55,987 nucleotides of DNA from Rhodobacteraceae bacterium UBA7436 (GCA_002478745.1 DLQI01000121.1:1-55987); one strand, 5' to 3'. Counted from the stretch's first letter, positions 34,942-44,901 are shown. Notes: generated from the sequence alone by a model not told the origin. Translations and numbers: made by a program.

Positions 34942-36483
34942 TTATTGAGAGGCTGCTTGGGACACGGCATCTGCCGCGGCCAAGGCCGTCTCATAGTTTG
35001 TTACAAGTGCAGTCACCGAAGGACCAATGATATCAAGGACCAATGCAGGATAGACGCCCAATAGGATCGTCATAACCACCAACGGCGCAAAGATGACACG
35101 CTCACGTGTGCCCATGTCTGTGATTGATTTCAGGCTTTCCTTGATCAAGTCGCCCATCACAACACGGCGGTACAACCACAGCGCATAGGCAGCTGAGAAG
35201 ATAACACCTGATGTTGCAACCGCAGCCACCCATGTGTTCACTTTGAACACAGCTACCAATGTAAGGAATTCACCTACAAACCCAGACGTGCCTGGCAGAC
35301 CGACGTTGGCCATAGTGAAGAACATAAAGATCATCGCATAAGCAGGCATGCGGTTCACAAGACCACCATATGCATCAATCTCGCGTGTGTGCATACGGTC
35401 GTAAATAACGCCAACGCATAAGAACAACGCGCCAGAGATGAAACCGTGGCTGATCATTTGGAAGATGGCGCCATCAATCCCCTGCTGGTTCGCAGCAAAA
35501 ATACCCATGGTTACAAAACCCATGTGTGCAACGGATGAATAGGCAATCAGCTTTTTCATGTCTTGTTGCACCAAAGCGACCAAAGAGGTGTACACAATCG
35601 CAATCGCAGACATCCACAACACCGTTGGTGCCAAAACGTCGGATCCGACTGGGAACATAGGCAGCGAAAAGCGCAAGAAACCGTAACCACCCATTTTCAA
35701 AAGGATCGCTGCCAACACAACAGAACCTGCCGTTGGGGCCTGAACGTGTGCGTCAGGCAACCAAGTGTGTACAGGCCACATTGGCATCTTCACCGCGAAG
35801 GAGGCAAAGAAAGCCAAGAACATCAAGGTCTGCATCCCGCCAACGATGTGAATACCCAGCAGATCAAATGATCCGTATGAGAACTCGTGAACCAAAAGTT
35901 TAGCAATGTCAGTTGTGCCAGCATCTGCAAACATGGCGACCATTGCGATCAACATCAAAACAGAACCAAGGAAGGTATAAAGGAAGAACTTGAAGCTTGC
36001 GTAGATGCGGTTTGCACCACCCCAGATACCAATGATCAAGAACATTGGGATCAGGCCTGCTTCAAAGAAGACGTAGAACAACACCAGATCCAAGGCCATA
36101 AAAACGCCCAGCATCAGTGTTTCTAACATCAAGAATGCAATCATGTATTCTTTGACGCGTGTTTCGACGTTCCAAGATGCGGCAATAACCAAAGGCATCA
36201 TGAAAGTCGCCAACATTACAAACAGGATGCTGATACCATCGACGCCCATTTTGTACTGTAGGCCCATCAACCATGTAGTGTCTTCAACCATTTGGAAGTC
36301 GGTGTTGTTTCTGTCAAAGCCCGCCAAAATGAACAAAGAGACGACAAAGGTCGCACTGGTTGCAAATAGGGCAATCCACTTTGCATTCTTACGGGCGGCT
36401 TCATCATCGCCACGCAGGAACACAGCCATAATTAGCGCTGCAACTGCTGGGATGAATGTGACGATGGAAAGAAGGTTATCCAT
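34942..36483 (-). CDS. nuoM: NADH-quinone oxidoreductase subunit M
   Basis: Antiporter-like proton-pumping subunit of complex I, 513 aa with about 14 membrane segments. VKMPMWPVHTWLPDAHVQAPTA carries the conserved lysine and loop, and KKLIAYSSVAHMGFVTMGIF follows. The ATG at 36483 overlaps the nuoL stop by one base (TAATG); ten extra upstream codons in the same frame lie inside nuoL and are rejected. Confidence 0.96.
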   Translation of the reverse strand: MDNLLSIVTFIPAVAALIMAVFLRGDDEAARKNAKWIALFATSATFVVSLFILAGFDRNNTDFQMVEDTTWLMGLQYKMGVDGISILFVMLATFMMPLVIAASWNVETRVKEYMIAFLMLETLMLGVFMALDLVLFYVFFEAGLIPMFLIIGIWGGANRIYASFKFFLYTFLGSVLMLIAMVAMFADAGTTDIAKLLVHEFSYGSFDLLGIHIVGGMQTLMFLAFFASFAVKMPMWPVHTWLPDAHVQAPTAGSVVLAAILLKMGGYGFLRFSLPMFPVGSDVLAPTVLWMSAIAIVYTSLVALVQQDMKKLIAYSSVAHMGFVTMGIFAANQQGIDGAIFQMISHGFISGALFLCVGVIYDRMHTREIDAYGGLVNRMPAYAMIFMFFTMANVGLPGTSGFVGEFLTLVAVFKVNTWVAAVATSGVIFSAAYALWLYRRVVMGDLIKESLKSITDMGTRERVIFAPLVVMTILLGVYPALVLDIIGPSVTALVTNYETALAAADAVSQAASQ

Positions 36484-38612
36484 TAGTGTGCTCCTCCGCT
36501 CATCGTCATCCATGTAACAAGGACCGCGATCCCTATCACCATGGCAAAGGCGTAAGTAAATATATAGCCGGACTGCGCGCGCCCTGCGAGTTTAGTGAAG
36601 AATGGAATAATACCCATCGCAACACCGTTCAACGTTCCATCGATCACCTGACCATCGCCACGTTTCCACAAGAAACGACCCAATGCCTTTGCAGGGTTCA
36701 CGAACAAGAAGTCATACAGTTCGTCGATGTACCATTTGTTCTTGAGGAACAAATAGAGAGGGCGCTGATTTTCAGCCAAACGTGCAGGCAGTGTCGGATT
36801 CCAAATGTAGAACCACATAGCCATCAAGAAACCACCAAGCATTGCGATAAACGGTGATGCCTTAACCCATTTTGGAACTGCGTGTGCATCTTCCAAGACG
36901 TGGTTGTCAGGTGCGATATAAAGCGCGCCTTCACCCGGTTTGCCTGTAAACACGTAGTGATGTTTGGCTTTCTTGCCATCGTCTTTCGCGTGGTCATCGG
37001 CTTTTGTATCACCGTAATCATCCGTTTTAGTCTCACCGTGAGCGTCACCGTGCGCACCCTCTTCAGCATATGGAATGCCGTAGAACGTTGCGACTTGATC
37101 AGCATGACCAAAGAAGGGTTTGAACCAAAGCATACCAGCAAAGATCGCACCGAGGCTTAGAACCCCTAGTGGGATCAGCATAACCATCGGGCTTTCATGC
37201 GCGTGATCATGGGTGTGCTTGTCACCGCGTGCTTCGCCGTAGAATGTCATGAACATAAGACGCCATGAGTAGAACGACGTCATTGCAGCAGCAATCACAA
37301 GCATCCAGAACCCGTAGGATGAGCCACCAGCAAAGGCACTTTCGATGATCACGTCTTTAGACACAAAGCCCGCGAAACCAATTGGAAAACCGAACATGTC
37401 GTAGCTGAATGGGATACCAACACCGGTAATCGCCAAAGTACCCAACATCATTGCGCGGAAGGTCCACGGGATCTTCTTACGCAATGCGCCGTAATTGTTC
37501 ATGTCTTGCTCATGGTGCATCGCGTGGATGACTGAACCCGCACCCAGGAACAACATCGCTTTAAAGAAAGCGTGTGTGAAAAGGTGGAACATGGCGGCAG
37601 AATACATCCCAACACCAACCGCCACGAACATATAGCCCAGCTGTGAGCAGGTTGAATATGCAATAACGCGTTTGATGTCAGTTTGGACCAAACCAACGGT
37701 CGCCGCGAAGAATGCCGTTGTTGCACCCAATACCGTTATGAACATTGTCGCTTGTGGTGCAAATTCCAACAGTGGGGACATACGGCACATCAAGAAGACG
37801 CCGGCAGTAACCATTGTCGCTGCGTGGATCAGGGCAGACACAGGTGTCGGGCCTTCCATCGCGTCTGGCAACCAAGTGTGTAGGATCAATTGTGCAGATT
37901 TGCCCATCGCGCCGATGAACAAAAGGATGGCGAGCAGGTTTGCCGCGTTCCAATCAGCCCACAGGAACGTAATGCTCATTTCCGCCAAAGCTGGCATAGC
38001 CGCAAAGATGTCATCGAACTTAACCGAGTCCGTCAGCATATAGATGCCGAAGATACCAAGTGCGAAACCAAAGTCACCAATACGGTTTACAACAAACGCT
38101 TTGATCGCAGCCGCATTCGCGGAAGGCTTACGGTAGTAAAAGCCAATCAAAAGGTAGGATGCTACGCCAACGCCTTCCCAACCAAAGAACATTTGGATCA
38201 GGTTGTCAGAAGTCACCAACATCAACATCGCGAAAGTAAAGAACGACAGATAAGCGAAGAAACGCGGCTTGTAGCTCTCGCCATCTTTCCACTGAGGATC
38301 ATCGGCCATGTAGCCAAATGAATACAAGTGTACCAAGCTGGAGACCGATGTGATCACGACCAGCATGATCGCTGTCAGGCGGTCCAAACGAATGGCCCAA
38401 TCTGTGCTCAGTGATCCACTTTCGATCCAACGAAGGATGTGGATTTGCTCTGTAACACCATCAAAAGAAAGGAAGATGATCCAAGATAAGAACGCCGCTA
38501 AGAATAGAAATCCTGTCGCGATCCACTGTGCTGTTGTTTCACCGACAAAGCGCCAGCCAAAACCACAAAGAAGTGAACCGATTAGCGGAGCGAAGAGTAC
38601 TGTTAGTTCCAT
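36483..38612 (-). CDS. nuoL: NADH-quinone oxidoreductase subunit L
   Basis: Distal antiporter-like pump of complex I, with the long lateral helix at the C-terminus. 709 aa; the signature GKSAQLILHTWLPDAMEGPTPVSALIHAATMV carries the channel residues. A His/Asp/Lys-rich insertion (bases about 36958-37070) with repeated GD-TK-DD units and a second small HTHDHAHE stretch (near 37190-37222) interrupt the C-terminal part. These low-complexity loops vary among Rhodobacteraceae and may bind metal. Four bases after nuoK. Confidence 0.96.
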   Translation of the reverse strand: MELTVLFAPLIGSLLCGFGWRFVGETTAQWIATGFLFLAAFLSWIIFLSFDGVTEQIHILRWIESGSLSTDWAIRLDRLTAIMLVVITSVSSLVHLYSFGYMADDPQWKDGESYKPRFFAYLSFFTFAMLMLVTSDNLIQMFFGWEGVGVASYLLIGFYYRKPSANAAAIKAFVVNRIGDFGFALGIFGIYMLTDSVKFDDIFAAMPALAEMSITFLWADWNAANLLAILLFIGAMGKSAQLILHTWLPDAMEGPTPVSALIHAATMVTAGVFLMCRMSPLLEFAPQATMFITVLGATTAFFAATVGLVQTDIKRVIAYSTCSQLGYMFVAVGVGMYSAAMFHLFTHAFFKAMLFLGAGSVIHAMHHEQDMNNYGALRKKIPWTFRAMMLGTLAITGVGIPFSYDMFGFPIGFAGFVSKDVIIESAFAGGSSYGFWMLVIAAAMTSFYSWRLMFMTFYGEARGDKHTHDHAHESPMVMLIPLGVLSLGAIFAGMLWFKPFFGHADQVATFYGIPYAEEGAHGDAHGETKTDDYGDTKADDHAKDDGKKAKHHYVFTGKPGEGALYIAPDNHVLEDAHAVPKWVKASPFIAMLGGFLMAMWFYIWNPTLPARLAENQRPLYLFLKNKWYIDELYDFLFVNPAKALGRFLWKRGDGQVIDGTLNGVAMGIIPFFTKLAGRAQSGYIFTYAFAMVIGIAVLVTWMTMSGGAH

Positions 38613-38616
38613 GCTC

Positions 38617-38922
38617 TTAACCCTTCATCACGTTTACGTCTTCAACAGCGATCGTGCCACGATTGCGGAAGAAGCATACAAGGATCGCAAGGCCAATCGC
38701 AGCCTCGGCGGCGGCAACGGTTAAGACAAACAGGGTAAAGACCTGCCCGACAAGATCACCAAGGAATGATGAGAAGGCCACCAAGTTGATGTTCACCGCC
38801 AAAAGCATCAGTTCAATACTCATCAGCAGAATGATCACATTCTTGCGGTTCAGAAACAGGCCAAAGATGCCGATAACAAATAGCGTCGCCGCCACTGTTA
38901 GATAATGTTCTAGTCCGATCAT
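38617..38922 (-). CDS. nuoK: NADH-quinone oxidoreductase subunit K
   Basis: Small 101-aa membrane subunit of complex I with three helices; the conserved glutamates in helices 2 and 3 are visible (LLMSIELMLLAVNIN, TVAAAEAAIGLAILVC). The 94 bases separating it from nuoJ are unusually long for this operon and hold only a possible 14-codon open frame whose stop overlaps the nuoK start. Confidence 0.96.
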   Translation of the reverse strand: MIGLEHYLTVAATLFVIGIFGLFLNRKNVIILLMSIELMLLAVNINLVAFSSFLGDLVGQVFTLFVLTVAAAEAAIGLAILVCFFRNRGTIAVEDVNVMKG

Positions 38923-39016
38923 TTCAGTCCCTCGGTCATCGTTGGTCTCAACTTTTCATTCATGGCAGCGTGACGTTACTGCCGGTCGTCTATTCATTTG
39001 GTCAGTCAGCGCAGGC

Positions 39017-39619
39017 TTACAGCCCCTGCCCTGATTTCACGTTCTTCAGTTCCATAGTCTTGGCTGGGTCACGCATCATCTGCGTTACAACATCCTGACG
39101 TTTGACATCAGCACGATGGCGTAGCGTCAAAACAATCGCGCCAATCATCGCAACCAACAGGATCAATCCTGAAAGTTGGAACAAAAGGAAATATTGGTCA
39201 TAAAGGATCATGCCCAAAGCTTCTGTGTTATGGCGATCTGTTGGGGTCACTTGCGCCAGCATGCTTTCGGCTGCTGCGTTGCTTTCCCATGCGCCAAAGG
39301 CCATCACGAATTGCATCAAGATGATCAAAGCAATCAACAAGGCCAATGGCATGTATTTCGCCATCTCTGCTTTGAGTTCAGCAAAGTCGATGTCGAGCAT
39401 CATAACAACGAACAAGAACAATACGGCCACCGCGCCAACGTAGACGATGATCAACAACATCGCGACGAATTCAGCGCCAAGCAGTACAAACAGGCCAGCT
39501 GCACTTAGGAATGACAGGATCAACCAAAGCACAGAATGCACTGGGTTACGGCTTACTACTGTAAAGAAACCGCCTGCAATCACGCTGATTGCAAAGAGGT
39601 AAAAGGCAAATGCCATCAT
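39017..39619 (-). CDS. nuoJ: NADH-quinone oxidoreductase subunit J
   Basis: 200-aa membrane subunit of complex I with five helices; the pi-bulge helix 3 region reads EFVAMLLIIVYVGAVAVLFLFVVMML. The C-terminus is soluble and basic (RHRADVKRQDVVTQMMRDPAKT). It starts 43 bases after nuoI. Confidence 0.95.
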   Translation of the reverse strand: MMAFAFYLFAISVIAGGFFTVVSRNPVHSVLWLILSFLSAAGLFVLLGAEFVAMLLIIVYVGAVAVLFLFVVMMLDIDFAELKAEMAKYMPLALLIALIILMQFVMAFGAWESNAAAESMLAQVTPTDRHNTEALGMILYDQYFLLFQLSGLILLVAMIGAIVLTLRHRADVKRQDVVTQMMRDPAKTMELKNVKSGQGL

Positions 39620-39662
39620 GTTTCACAGTCCTTCTTGTCGTCAAAAGAGATGTAGCAATAGT

Positions 39663-40157
39663 TCATCGGTACGGTGCATCCAGCTCGAGGTTACGGGCAA
39701 TCTCACCTTCCCAACGGTCACCATTAGAAAGAAGCTTGTCTTTGTCGTAAAACAGCTCTTCACGGGTCTCGGTTGAGAATTCAAAGTTCGGGCCTTCAAC
39801 AATCGCATCCACTGGGCAGGCTTCCTGACAGAAACCACAGTAGATGCACTTGGTCATATCGATATCGTAACGCGTTGTACGGCGCGAGCCGTCTTCACGT
39901 GGTTCCGCATCGATAGTGATCGCTTGAGCCGGGCAAACCGCTTCGCACAATTTACATGCGATACAGCGTTCTTCCCCATTTGGGTAACGGCGCAATGCAT
40001 GTTCACCACGAAAACGTGTGGACAAAGGGCCCTTCTCGTGCGGATAGTTCAAGGTCGCTTTCGGTGCGAAGAAGTACTTCATTCCCAATTTGAAACCTTG
40101 CCAAACATCTTGAAGCAGAAAGTACTTGGCCGCGCGGGTGTAGTCGATCTGTGTCAT
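39663..40157 (-). CDS. nuoI: NADH-quinone oxidoreductase subunit I
   Basis: Peripheral subunit carrying the N6a and N6b 4Fe-4S clusters that pass electrons toward NuoB. 164 aa; two CxxCxxCxxxCP motifs with C65, C68, C71, C75 and C104, C107, C110, C114. The ATG at 40157 has a full AGGAGG seven bases upstream, which rules out the longer in-frame start. Two bases after nuoH. Confidence 0.97.
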   Translation of the reverse strand: MTQIDYTRAAKYFLLQDVWQGFKLGMKYFFAPKATLNYPHEKGPLSTRFRGEHALRRYPNGEERCIACKLCEAVCPAQAITIDAEPREDGSRRTTRYDIDMTKCIYCGFCQEACPVDAIVEGPNFEFSTETREELFYDKDKLLSNGDRWEGEIARNLELDAPYR

Positions 40158-40159
40158 AA

Positions 40160-41200
40160 TTAACCTCCTACTGTCCAACGGGCGTAGATGCCCCAGAACC
40201 AGCCAAATTTAGCAGCGAATGCTACGAACACGACCCAAGCTAATGAGAATGGTAGGAAAACTTTCCAACCAAGACGCATCAATTGGTCATAGCGATAGCG
40301 CGGCGTGATTGCCTTCACCATTGCAAAGAAGAAGAATACGAAGCCGATTTTAGCGACCATCCAGAAGATGCCGTCTGGCAAACCTGGAACTGGAGACAAC
40401 CAGCCACCAAAGAACATCAACGAGATCAAAGCGCACATCAGAACAACAGCAACCAGTTCACCAATCATGAACAACAAGAATGGTGTTGATGAGTATTCAA
40501 CTTGGAAACCCGCAACCAATTCCGATTCCGCTTCGGGAAGGTCAAATGGTGGGCGGTTTGTTTCAGCCAAGGCACTGATAAAGAACAAGATCAGCATCGG
40601 GAAGTGCGGCAACCAGAACCAGTTGAACAAACCATAGTCACCAGATTGTGCTTCAACGATCGTGCTGAAGTTCATGGAACCAGAAGAAATGATGATACCA
40701 ACAATGATAAGACCGATGGAAACTTCATACGAAATCATTTGCGCAGCAGAGCGCAGCGAGCCAAGGAACGGGTATTTGGAGTTAGACGCCCAACCGCCCA
40801 TAATCACACCGTAAACTTCCAAAGATGACACAGCGAATACATACAAGATCGCCACGTTGATGTTAGACAAAACCCAACCATCGTTGAACGGAATAACCGC
40901 CCAAGCAATCAAGGACATCACTAGGGTTACCATCGGGGCCATAAAGAAAACGGCTTTGTCGGCACCCGCAGGGACGATAATTTCTTTGACGATGTATTTG
41001 CCGAAGTCCGCAAAGCTTTGCAGTAGACCAAAGGCACCAACCACGTTGGGTCCACGGCGCATTTGCACAGCAGCCCAAACCTTGCGGTCAGCATACATTA
41101 GAAACGCCAATGCAATCAGCAATGGCACGACAACCAGTAGAATCTGCCCGATAATCAGCAGCAACATTCCAAGGTTTGTATTAAAAAAGAAATCAGCCAT
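40160..41200 (-). CDS. nuoH: NADH-quinone oxidoreductase subunit H
   Basis: 346-aa membrane subunit that forms the quinone-binding cavity with NuoB and NuoD. It has eight hydrophobic segments; family blocks are RRGPNVVGAFGLLQSFADFGKY and the loop LAETNRPPFDLPEAESELVAGF, rich in the acidic residues of the E-channel. It follows a small lipoprotein gene by 6 bases. Confidence 0.97.
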   Translation of the reverse strand: MADFFFNTNLGMLLLIIGQILLVVVPLLIALAFLMYADRKVWAAVQMRRGPNVVGAFGLLQSFADFGKYIVKEIIVPAGADKAVFFMAPMVTLVMSLIAWAVIPFNDGWVLSNINVAILYVFAVSSLEVYGVIMGGWASNSKYPFLGSLRSAAQMISYEVSIGLIIVGIIISSGSMNFSTIVEAQSGDYGLFNWFWLPHFPMLILFFISALAETNRPPFDLPEAESELVAGFQVEYSSTPFLLFMIGELVAVVLMCALISLMFFGGWLSPVPGLPDGIFWMVAKIGFVFFFFAMVKAITPRYRYDQLMRLGWKVFLPFSLAWVVFVAFAAKFGWFWGIYARWTVGG

Positions 41201-41206
41201 AGGTCC

Positions 41207-41590
41207 TCACACCGTCGGTATACCCTTCTCCACGCAAGCGGCAGTCACGACTTCAGCGTCGATCGTACGCGATCCGCGCGGCAAGGCAGGCGAGATGGTG
41301 TAAACAGCATCTGCCGACCACACGCCACCCTCTTCGTTCACATTTGTGCGTACATGACGCGCAAAACCCCATCCGCGTATCAGCGTATACTGTGCCGCAG
41401 CACATTCCGCATAGTTTGATACGTCTTCAGACGTTACTGCGTTGGTCATTTGCACTTTAAATTGCACCAACTCTTGGTCCAATAGCGCGGTTTCCACCCC
41501 CAAATATTCGGGGATGAATTGCTCAGCCGTCGGAACGGCAGGCTCACATGCGGCCAGAGGCATCATTGTTATGAGCACCCAAGCCTTCAT
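41207..41590 (-). CDS. Small lipoprotein of unknown function between nuoG and nuoH
   Basis: 127-aa protein with a short signal ending in a lipobox (MMPLAAC, cysteine at residue 15). The mature part contains two further cysteines, AECAAAQYTLIRGWGFARHVR and VVTAACVEKG, which could form a disulfide. It overlaps the nuoG stop by four bases (ATGA), so expression is coupled to complex I. I do not recognise a family; similar small genes sit here in other roseobacters as far as I recall. Confidence 0.7.
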   Translation of the reverse strand: MKAWVLITMMPLAACEPAVPTAEQFIPEYLGVETALLDQELVQFKVQMTNAVTSEDVSNYAECAAAQYTLIRGWGFARHVRTNVNEEGGVWSADAVYTISPALPRGSRTIDAEVVTAACVEKGIPTV

Positions 41591-43602
41591 TCTGCTGCCA
41601 TTGCTCCGTCGCGACGTGCTTTTGCACCCGTGCTTAGCTCTGCCATCAACTCACTTGCACGTGCAATTGGGTTGGTAAGGTAGAAGTCTGTCACAGCATT
41701 ACGGAAGTCCGCTTTGCCTAGCTTGCCAGCTTTCTCAGCGTTCCACTCGTTTTCAGCAACAACATCAATTTCACCAAGATGTGGAACGGCTTCAACCAGT
41801 GCCGTGCGCAACTGTGCAATGCTATCAAACGGAAGCGTTGCATCTAGTTCAGCGCTCAAAGCACGCAAGATCGCCCAGTTTTCTTTGGCTTCACCCGGCG
41901 CAAAGCCTGCGCGTTGTGCCAACTGAGGACGGCCTTCGGTGTTCACGAACAGGCCCGCTTCTTCCGTGTAGGCAGCACCGGGCAGGATGATGTCAGCGCG
42001 ATGAGCACCGCGATCGCCGTGGCTACCTTGATAAATAACAAAAGGACCCGCTTCGATTTCGACTTCATCCGAACCAAGGTTATAAATAACCTCCGCCGCA
42101 GAGACACCGTCCATCGCATCATCATTGGTTGCGCCAATATCCATCGCGCCAACACGACCAGCAGCCGTGTGAAGAACCATGAATTTAGCCTGCATCGTTT
42201 CAGCCAACTTCATCGCTGTCCCAAGAACGGCAGCGCCATCAGCTTCAGTCAAAGCGCCCTGACCTACGATAACAATGTTTTCTTGACCGTTCGTCGCAGA
42301 ATGATCCGCTGCAACCAATTTGGCCAAGCCATCGCGGCCCGTACCCAAGTGAATGCTTTCATATGTGAGATCAATGTTTTCGCCAATGACGGAAACATTC
42401 GCGCCTTGTGTCCAAGCTTTGCGAATGCGTGCATTCAATACAGGGGACTCGAGTACTGGGTTTGTGCCGATCAAAACAATGTTTTGCACCGTATCGATAT
42501 CTTCAATCGATGCAGTACCAACATAGCCAGAGCGATTGCCAGCAGGCAGTTTCGCGCCGTCTGTACGACATTCAACAACACCGCCCTGCGCCTCAATCAA
42601 AGTTTTCAAAGCGTAAGCCGCTTCAACAGAAACCAGATCACCAATAAGACCGGCAAGTTTCTTACCCTTCATCGCAGATGCAACAGCGCTTAGCGCTTCA
42701 GGCCAGCTCGCTTTACGCAGCTTTCCGTTTTCACGAATGTATGGTGTGTCCAAGCGCTGGCGACGCAAACCATCCCAAACGAAACGGGTTTTGTCAGAAA
42801 TCCACTCTTCGTTCACACCATCGTGGTTCAACGGCATAAAGCGCATGACTTCACGGCCTTTGGTATCAACACGAATGTTGGATCCAAGTGCGTCCATAAC
42901 GTCAATTGATTCTGTTTTGGTCAATTCCCAAGGACGCGCAGTAAAGGCGTATGGCTTTGAAACCAAAGCACCAACTGGGCACAGATCAATAATGTTGCCC
43001 TGTAGATTCGAATTCAACGTCTCACCAAGGTAAGATGTAATCTCCGCATCTTCGCCGCGACCCGTTTGGCCCATCTGCGTGATGCCAGCAACTTCTGAGG
43101 TGAAGCGCACACAACGCGTGCAAGAGATGCAGCGCGTCATATGTGTTTCGACCAATGGACCAAGGTCCAGATCGTCAGTTGCGCGTTTGGCTTCGCGGTA
43201 ACGTGAAAAATTAACACCATATGCCATGGCTTGGTCTTGCAAGTCGCATTCGCCGCCTTGGTCACAAATCGGGCAATCAAGTGGGTGATTGATCAGCAAG
43301 AATTCCATCACACCTTCACGGGCCTTTTTGACCATAGGCGAGTTGGTTTTCACAACAGGTGGCTGGCCTTCTGGACCAGGACGCAAGTCGCGGACCTGCA
43401 TCGCGCAAGACGCGGCTGGCTTTGGTGGGCCACCAACGACCTCAACCAGACACATGCGGCAGTTGCCAGCAATTGTCAGACGCTCGTGGTAACAAAAACG
43501 TGGAACTTCCACACCTGCTTCTTCACAGGCTTGGATTAGGGTCATTGCCCCATCCACTTCGATGTCTTTGCCGTCGATGTTGATCTTGCGAAGGTCGCTC
43601 AT
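41587..43602 (-). CDS. nuoG: NADH-quinone oxidoreductase subunit G
   Basis: Large peripheral iron-sulfur subunit, 671 aa. N1b 2Fe-2S ligands are C37, C48, C51, C66; N5 has H106, C110, C113, C119; N4 has C158, C161, C164, C208. The molybdopterin-oxidoreductase-like domain follows without cofactor ligands I can identify (for example TNPVLESPVLNARIRKAW). Three bases after the DUF5333 gene. Confidence 0.97.
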   Translation of the reverse strand: MSDLRKINIDGKDIEVDGAMTLIQACEEAGVEVPRFCYHERLTIAGNCRMCLVEVVGGPPKPAASCAMQVRDLRPGPEGQPPVVKTNSPMVKKAREGVMEFLLINHPLDCPICDQGGECDLQDQAMAYGVNFSRYREAKRATDDLDLGPLVETHMTRCISCTRCVRFTSEVAGITQMGQTGRGEDAEITSYLGETLNSNLQGNIIDLCPVGALVSKPYAFTARPWELTKTESIDVMDALGSNIRVDTKGREVMRFMPLNHDGVNEEWISDKTRFVWDGLRRQRLDTPYIRENGKLRKASWPEALSAVASAMKGKKLAGLIGDLVSVEAAYALKTLIEAQGGVVECRTDGAKLPAGNRSGYVGTASIEDIDTVQNIVLIGTNPVLESPVLNARIRKAWTQGANVSVIGENIDLTYESIHLGTGRDGLAKLVAADHSATNGQENIVIVGQGALTEADGAAVLGTAMKLAETMQAKFMVLHTAAGRVGAMDIGATNDDAMDGVSAAEVIYNLGSDEVEIEAGPFVIYQGSHGDRGAHRADIILPGAAYTEEAGLFVNTEGRPQLAQRAGFAPGEAKENWAILRALSAELDATLPFDSIAQLRTALVEAVPHLGEIDVVAENEWNAEKAGKLGKADFRNAVTDFYLTNPIARASELMAELSTGAKARRDGAMAAE

Positions 43603-43605
43603 GAA

Positions 43606-44007
43606 TCAATTCACCCTGAGTAACGCGCCAATTTGGCTCGATTTTTTAATTTCTGCACGCCCAAGCGCACAATAGCTTTCGATATTTCCAACCGTAACGT
43701 TGTTCGCGGCCAGATAGGCTTCACCCTTTGCACGTACACGCGCCTTCTCCGTCGGAGATTTGCGGTATGCGTCAATTTCTGCGCCGGTGTAACCCATGTC
43801 GCGTGCCTTATCGCGCAACCCGTTAACAAAGCGCAACGCCTTGATGAACCGTGCAGAGACTTTTGGGCATTGTTTTCTGATTTCATCGGCCAAACCGACG
43901 GCCAACAGCGCATCATCGATGGCTGGGACGTCACGCAACGCAGGTTTCGCGACAGAAGTGGTCGCAACCATGGCAACGACGACGGTGGGAATCACAAACT
44001 TAAGCAT
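43606..44007 (-). CDS. DUF5333 family exported protein
   Basis: 133-aa protein with an N-terminal signal peptide (MLKFVIPTVVVAMVATTSVAKPA), so probably periplasmic. The mature part is helical and charged, with two cysteines (RKQCPKVSARF and ESYCALGRAEI). The family appears restricted to Rhodobacterales and is found within nuo operons; function unknown. Start ATG 44007 has AGGAAC upstream and avoids a non-signal extension. A small hairpin (44033-44049) precedes it. Confidence 0.75.
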   Translation of the reverse strand: MLKFVIPTVVVAMVATTSVAKPALRDVPAIDDALLAVGLADEIRKQCPKVSARFIKALRFVNGLRDKARDMGYTGAEIDAYRKSPTEKARVRAKGEAYLAANNVTVGNIESYCALGRAEIKKSSQIGALLRVN

Positions 44008-44139
44008 GAGATGTTCCTTTCTCAGAACCGCCCCGTGCAACAGGCACGGAAGCTGTTAGAGAAATGGGTACCCATAGTGTTGTTATGCAATAACAAGCCG
44101 CCATAGTGGTCGCCAACGCGCAATATGTCGCCAAGGAGA

Positions 44140-44460
44140 TCAAGACGTACATGCCCCGCGCAACTGAAGTTCGTCATTGATAATTGTTAAGCCACCATCT
44201 TCAACATCTGGACCAGACACCCAAGCGATGTCAGACGTTCCATATTGGTTGATGCAATATTTTGTCGCTTCATAGCGCCCTGCTTCGCGCGCGCCTACCA
44301 ATGACTTTGACGCCTTCGAAACCTTTACCAAGAACTGATCACGCTGCTTGTCTACTTTCGACAGCTGGGCGCGGAACTTGATACCATCAAAAGATGGAAC
44401 CTGCTCACTTGGCGTACACGCCACCAGTGGAACAACACAGATCAAAGCAAACAAACGCAT
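44140..44460 (-). CDS. Small lipoprotein of unknown function
   Basis: 106-aa protein: signal peptide with lipobox at MRLFALICVVPLVAC (C15), then a charged helix-rich region and a C-terminal part with two cysteines (TKYCINQYG, RGACTS). Start ATG 44460 overlaps the MAPEG stop by one base (TGATG). It is the second of three small envelope genes between nuoF and nuoG. The 132 bases after it hold no gene. Confidence 0.7.
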   Translation of the reverse strand: MRLFALICVVPLVACTPSEQVPSFDGIKFRAQLSKVDKQRDQFLVKVSKASKSLVGAREAGRYEATKYCINQYGTSDIAWVSGPDVEDGGLTIINDELQLRGACTS

Positions 44461-44867
44461 CAGAATGCCCCCACAATGCCAATAACAGCTAATGAAAGAA
44501 TGCAAACCAAACCAACGACCCACGTCGCGCTGCGCAATCCCTGATTTGTCGTACGGATATGGACAAAGGCGGTAGCGATCCGCGCAACCAAGAAAACAGT
44601 TGCAAAGATATTGACCCAAAGTGGCGCACCACCTGTCAGCATTGCAGCCATCAAAGCAGCTATAAACGGACCCGCGCTTTCGATCGCATTCATGAAGGCG
44701 CGATTACTGCGATAGACCACGTTGTCGTAGTTCCGCTTTGGCTGGCCACAGTCGCAACGGTTGTCCGCGGTCCGACCGCGTCCACTGACCATACCCAAGA
44801 TCGAAATCACCAAGGCGAAACCGCCTAGTGAAGCGAGCGCGTGGCTGTATGCGTCAAAATTTTCCAT
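44460..44867 (-). CDS. MAPEG family membrane protein
   Basis: 135-aa protein with four hydrophobic segments (about 10-28, 62-82, 84-100, 113-133) and the MAPEG-like stretch RSNRAFMNAIESAGPFIAALMAAMLTGG. MAPEG proteins include membrane glutathione transferases, but many bacterial members are uncharacterised. The loop DNRCDCGQPKRN contains two cysteines. It lies 34 bases after nuoF. Confidence 0.8.
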   Translation of the reverse strand: MENFDAYSHALASLGGFALVISILGMVSGRGRTADNRCDCGQPKRNYDNVVYRSNRAFMNAIESAGPFIAALMAAMLTGGAPLWVNIFATVFLVARIATAFVHIRTTNQGLRSATWVVGLVCILSLAVIGIVGAF

Positions 44868-44901
44868 AGCAAACGATCCTTTGGCCTAAGCCGATGGTCA
44901 G

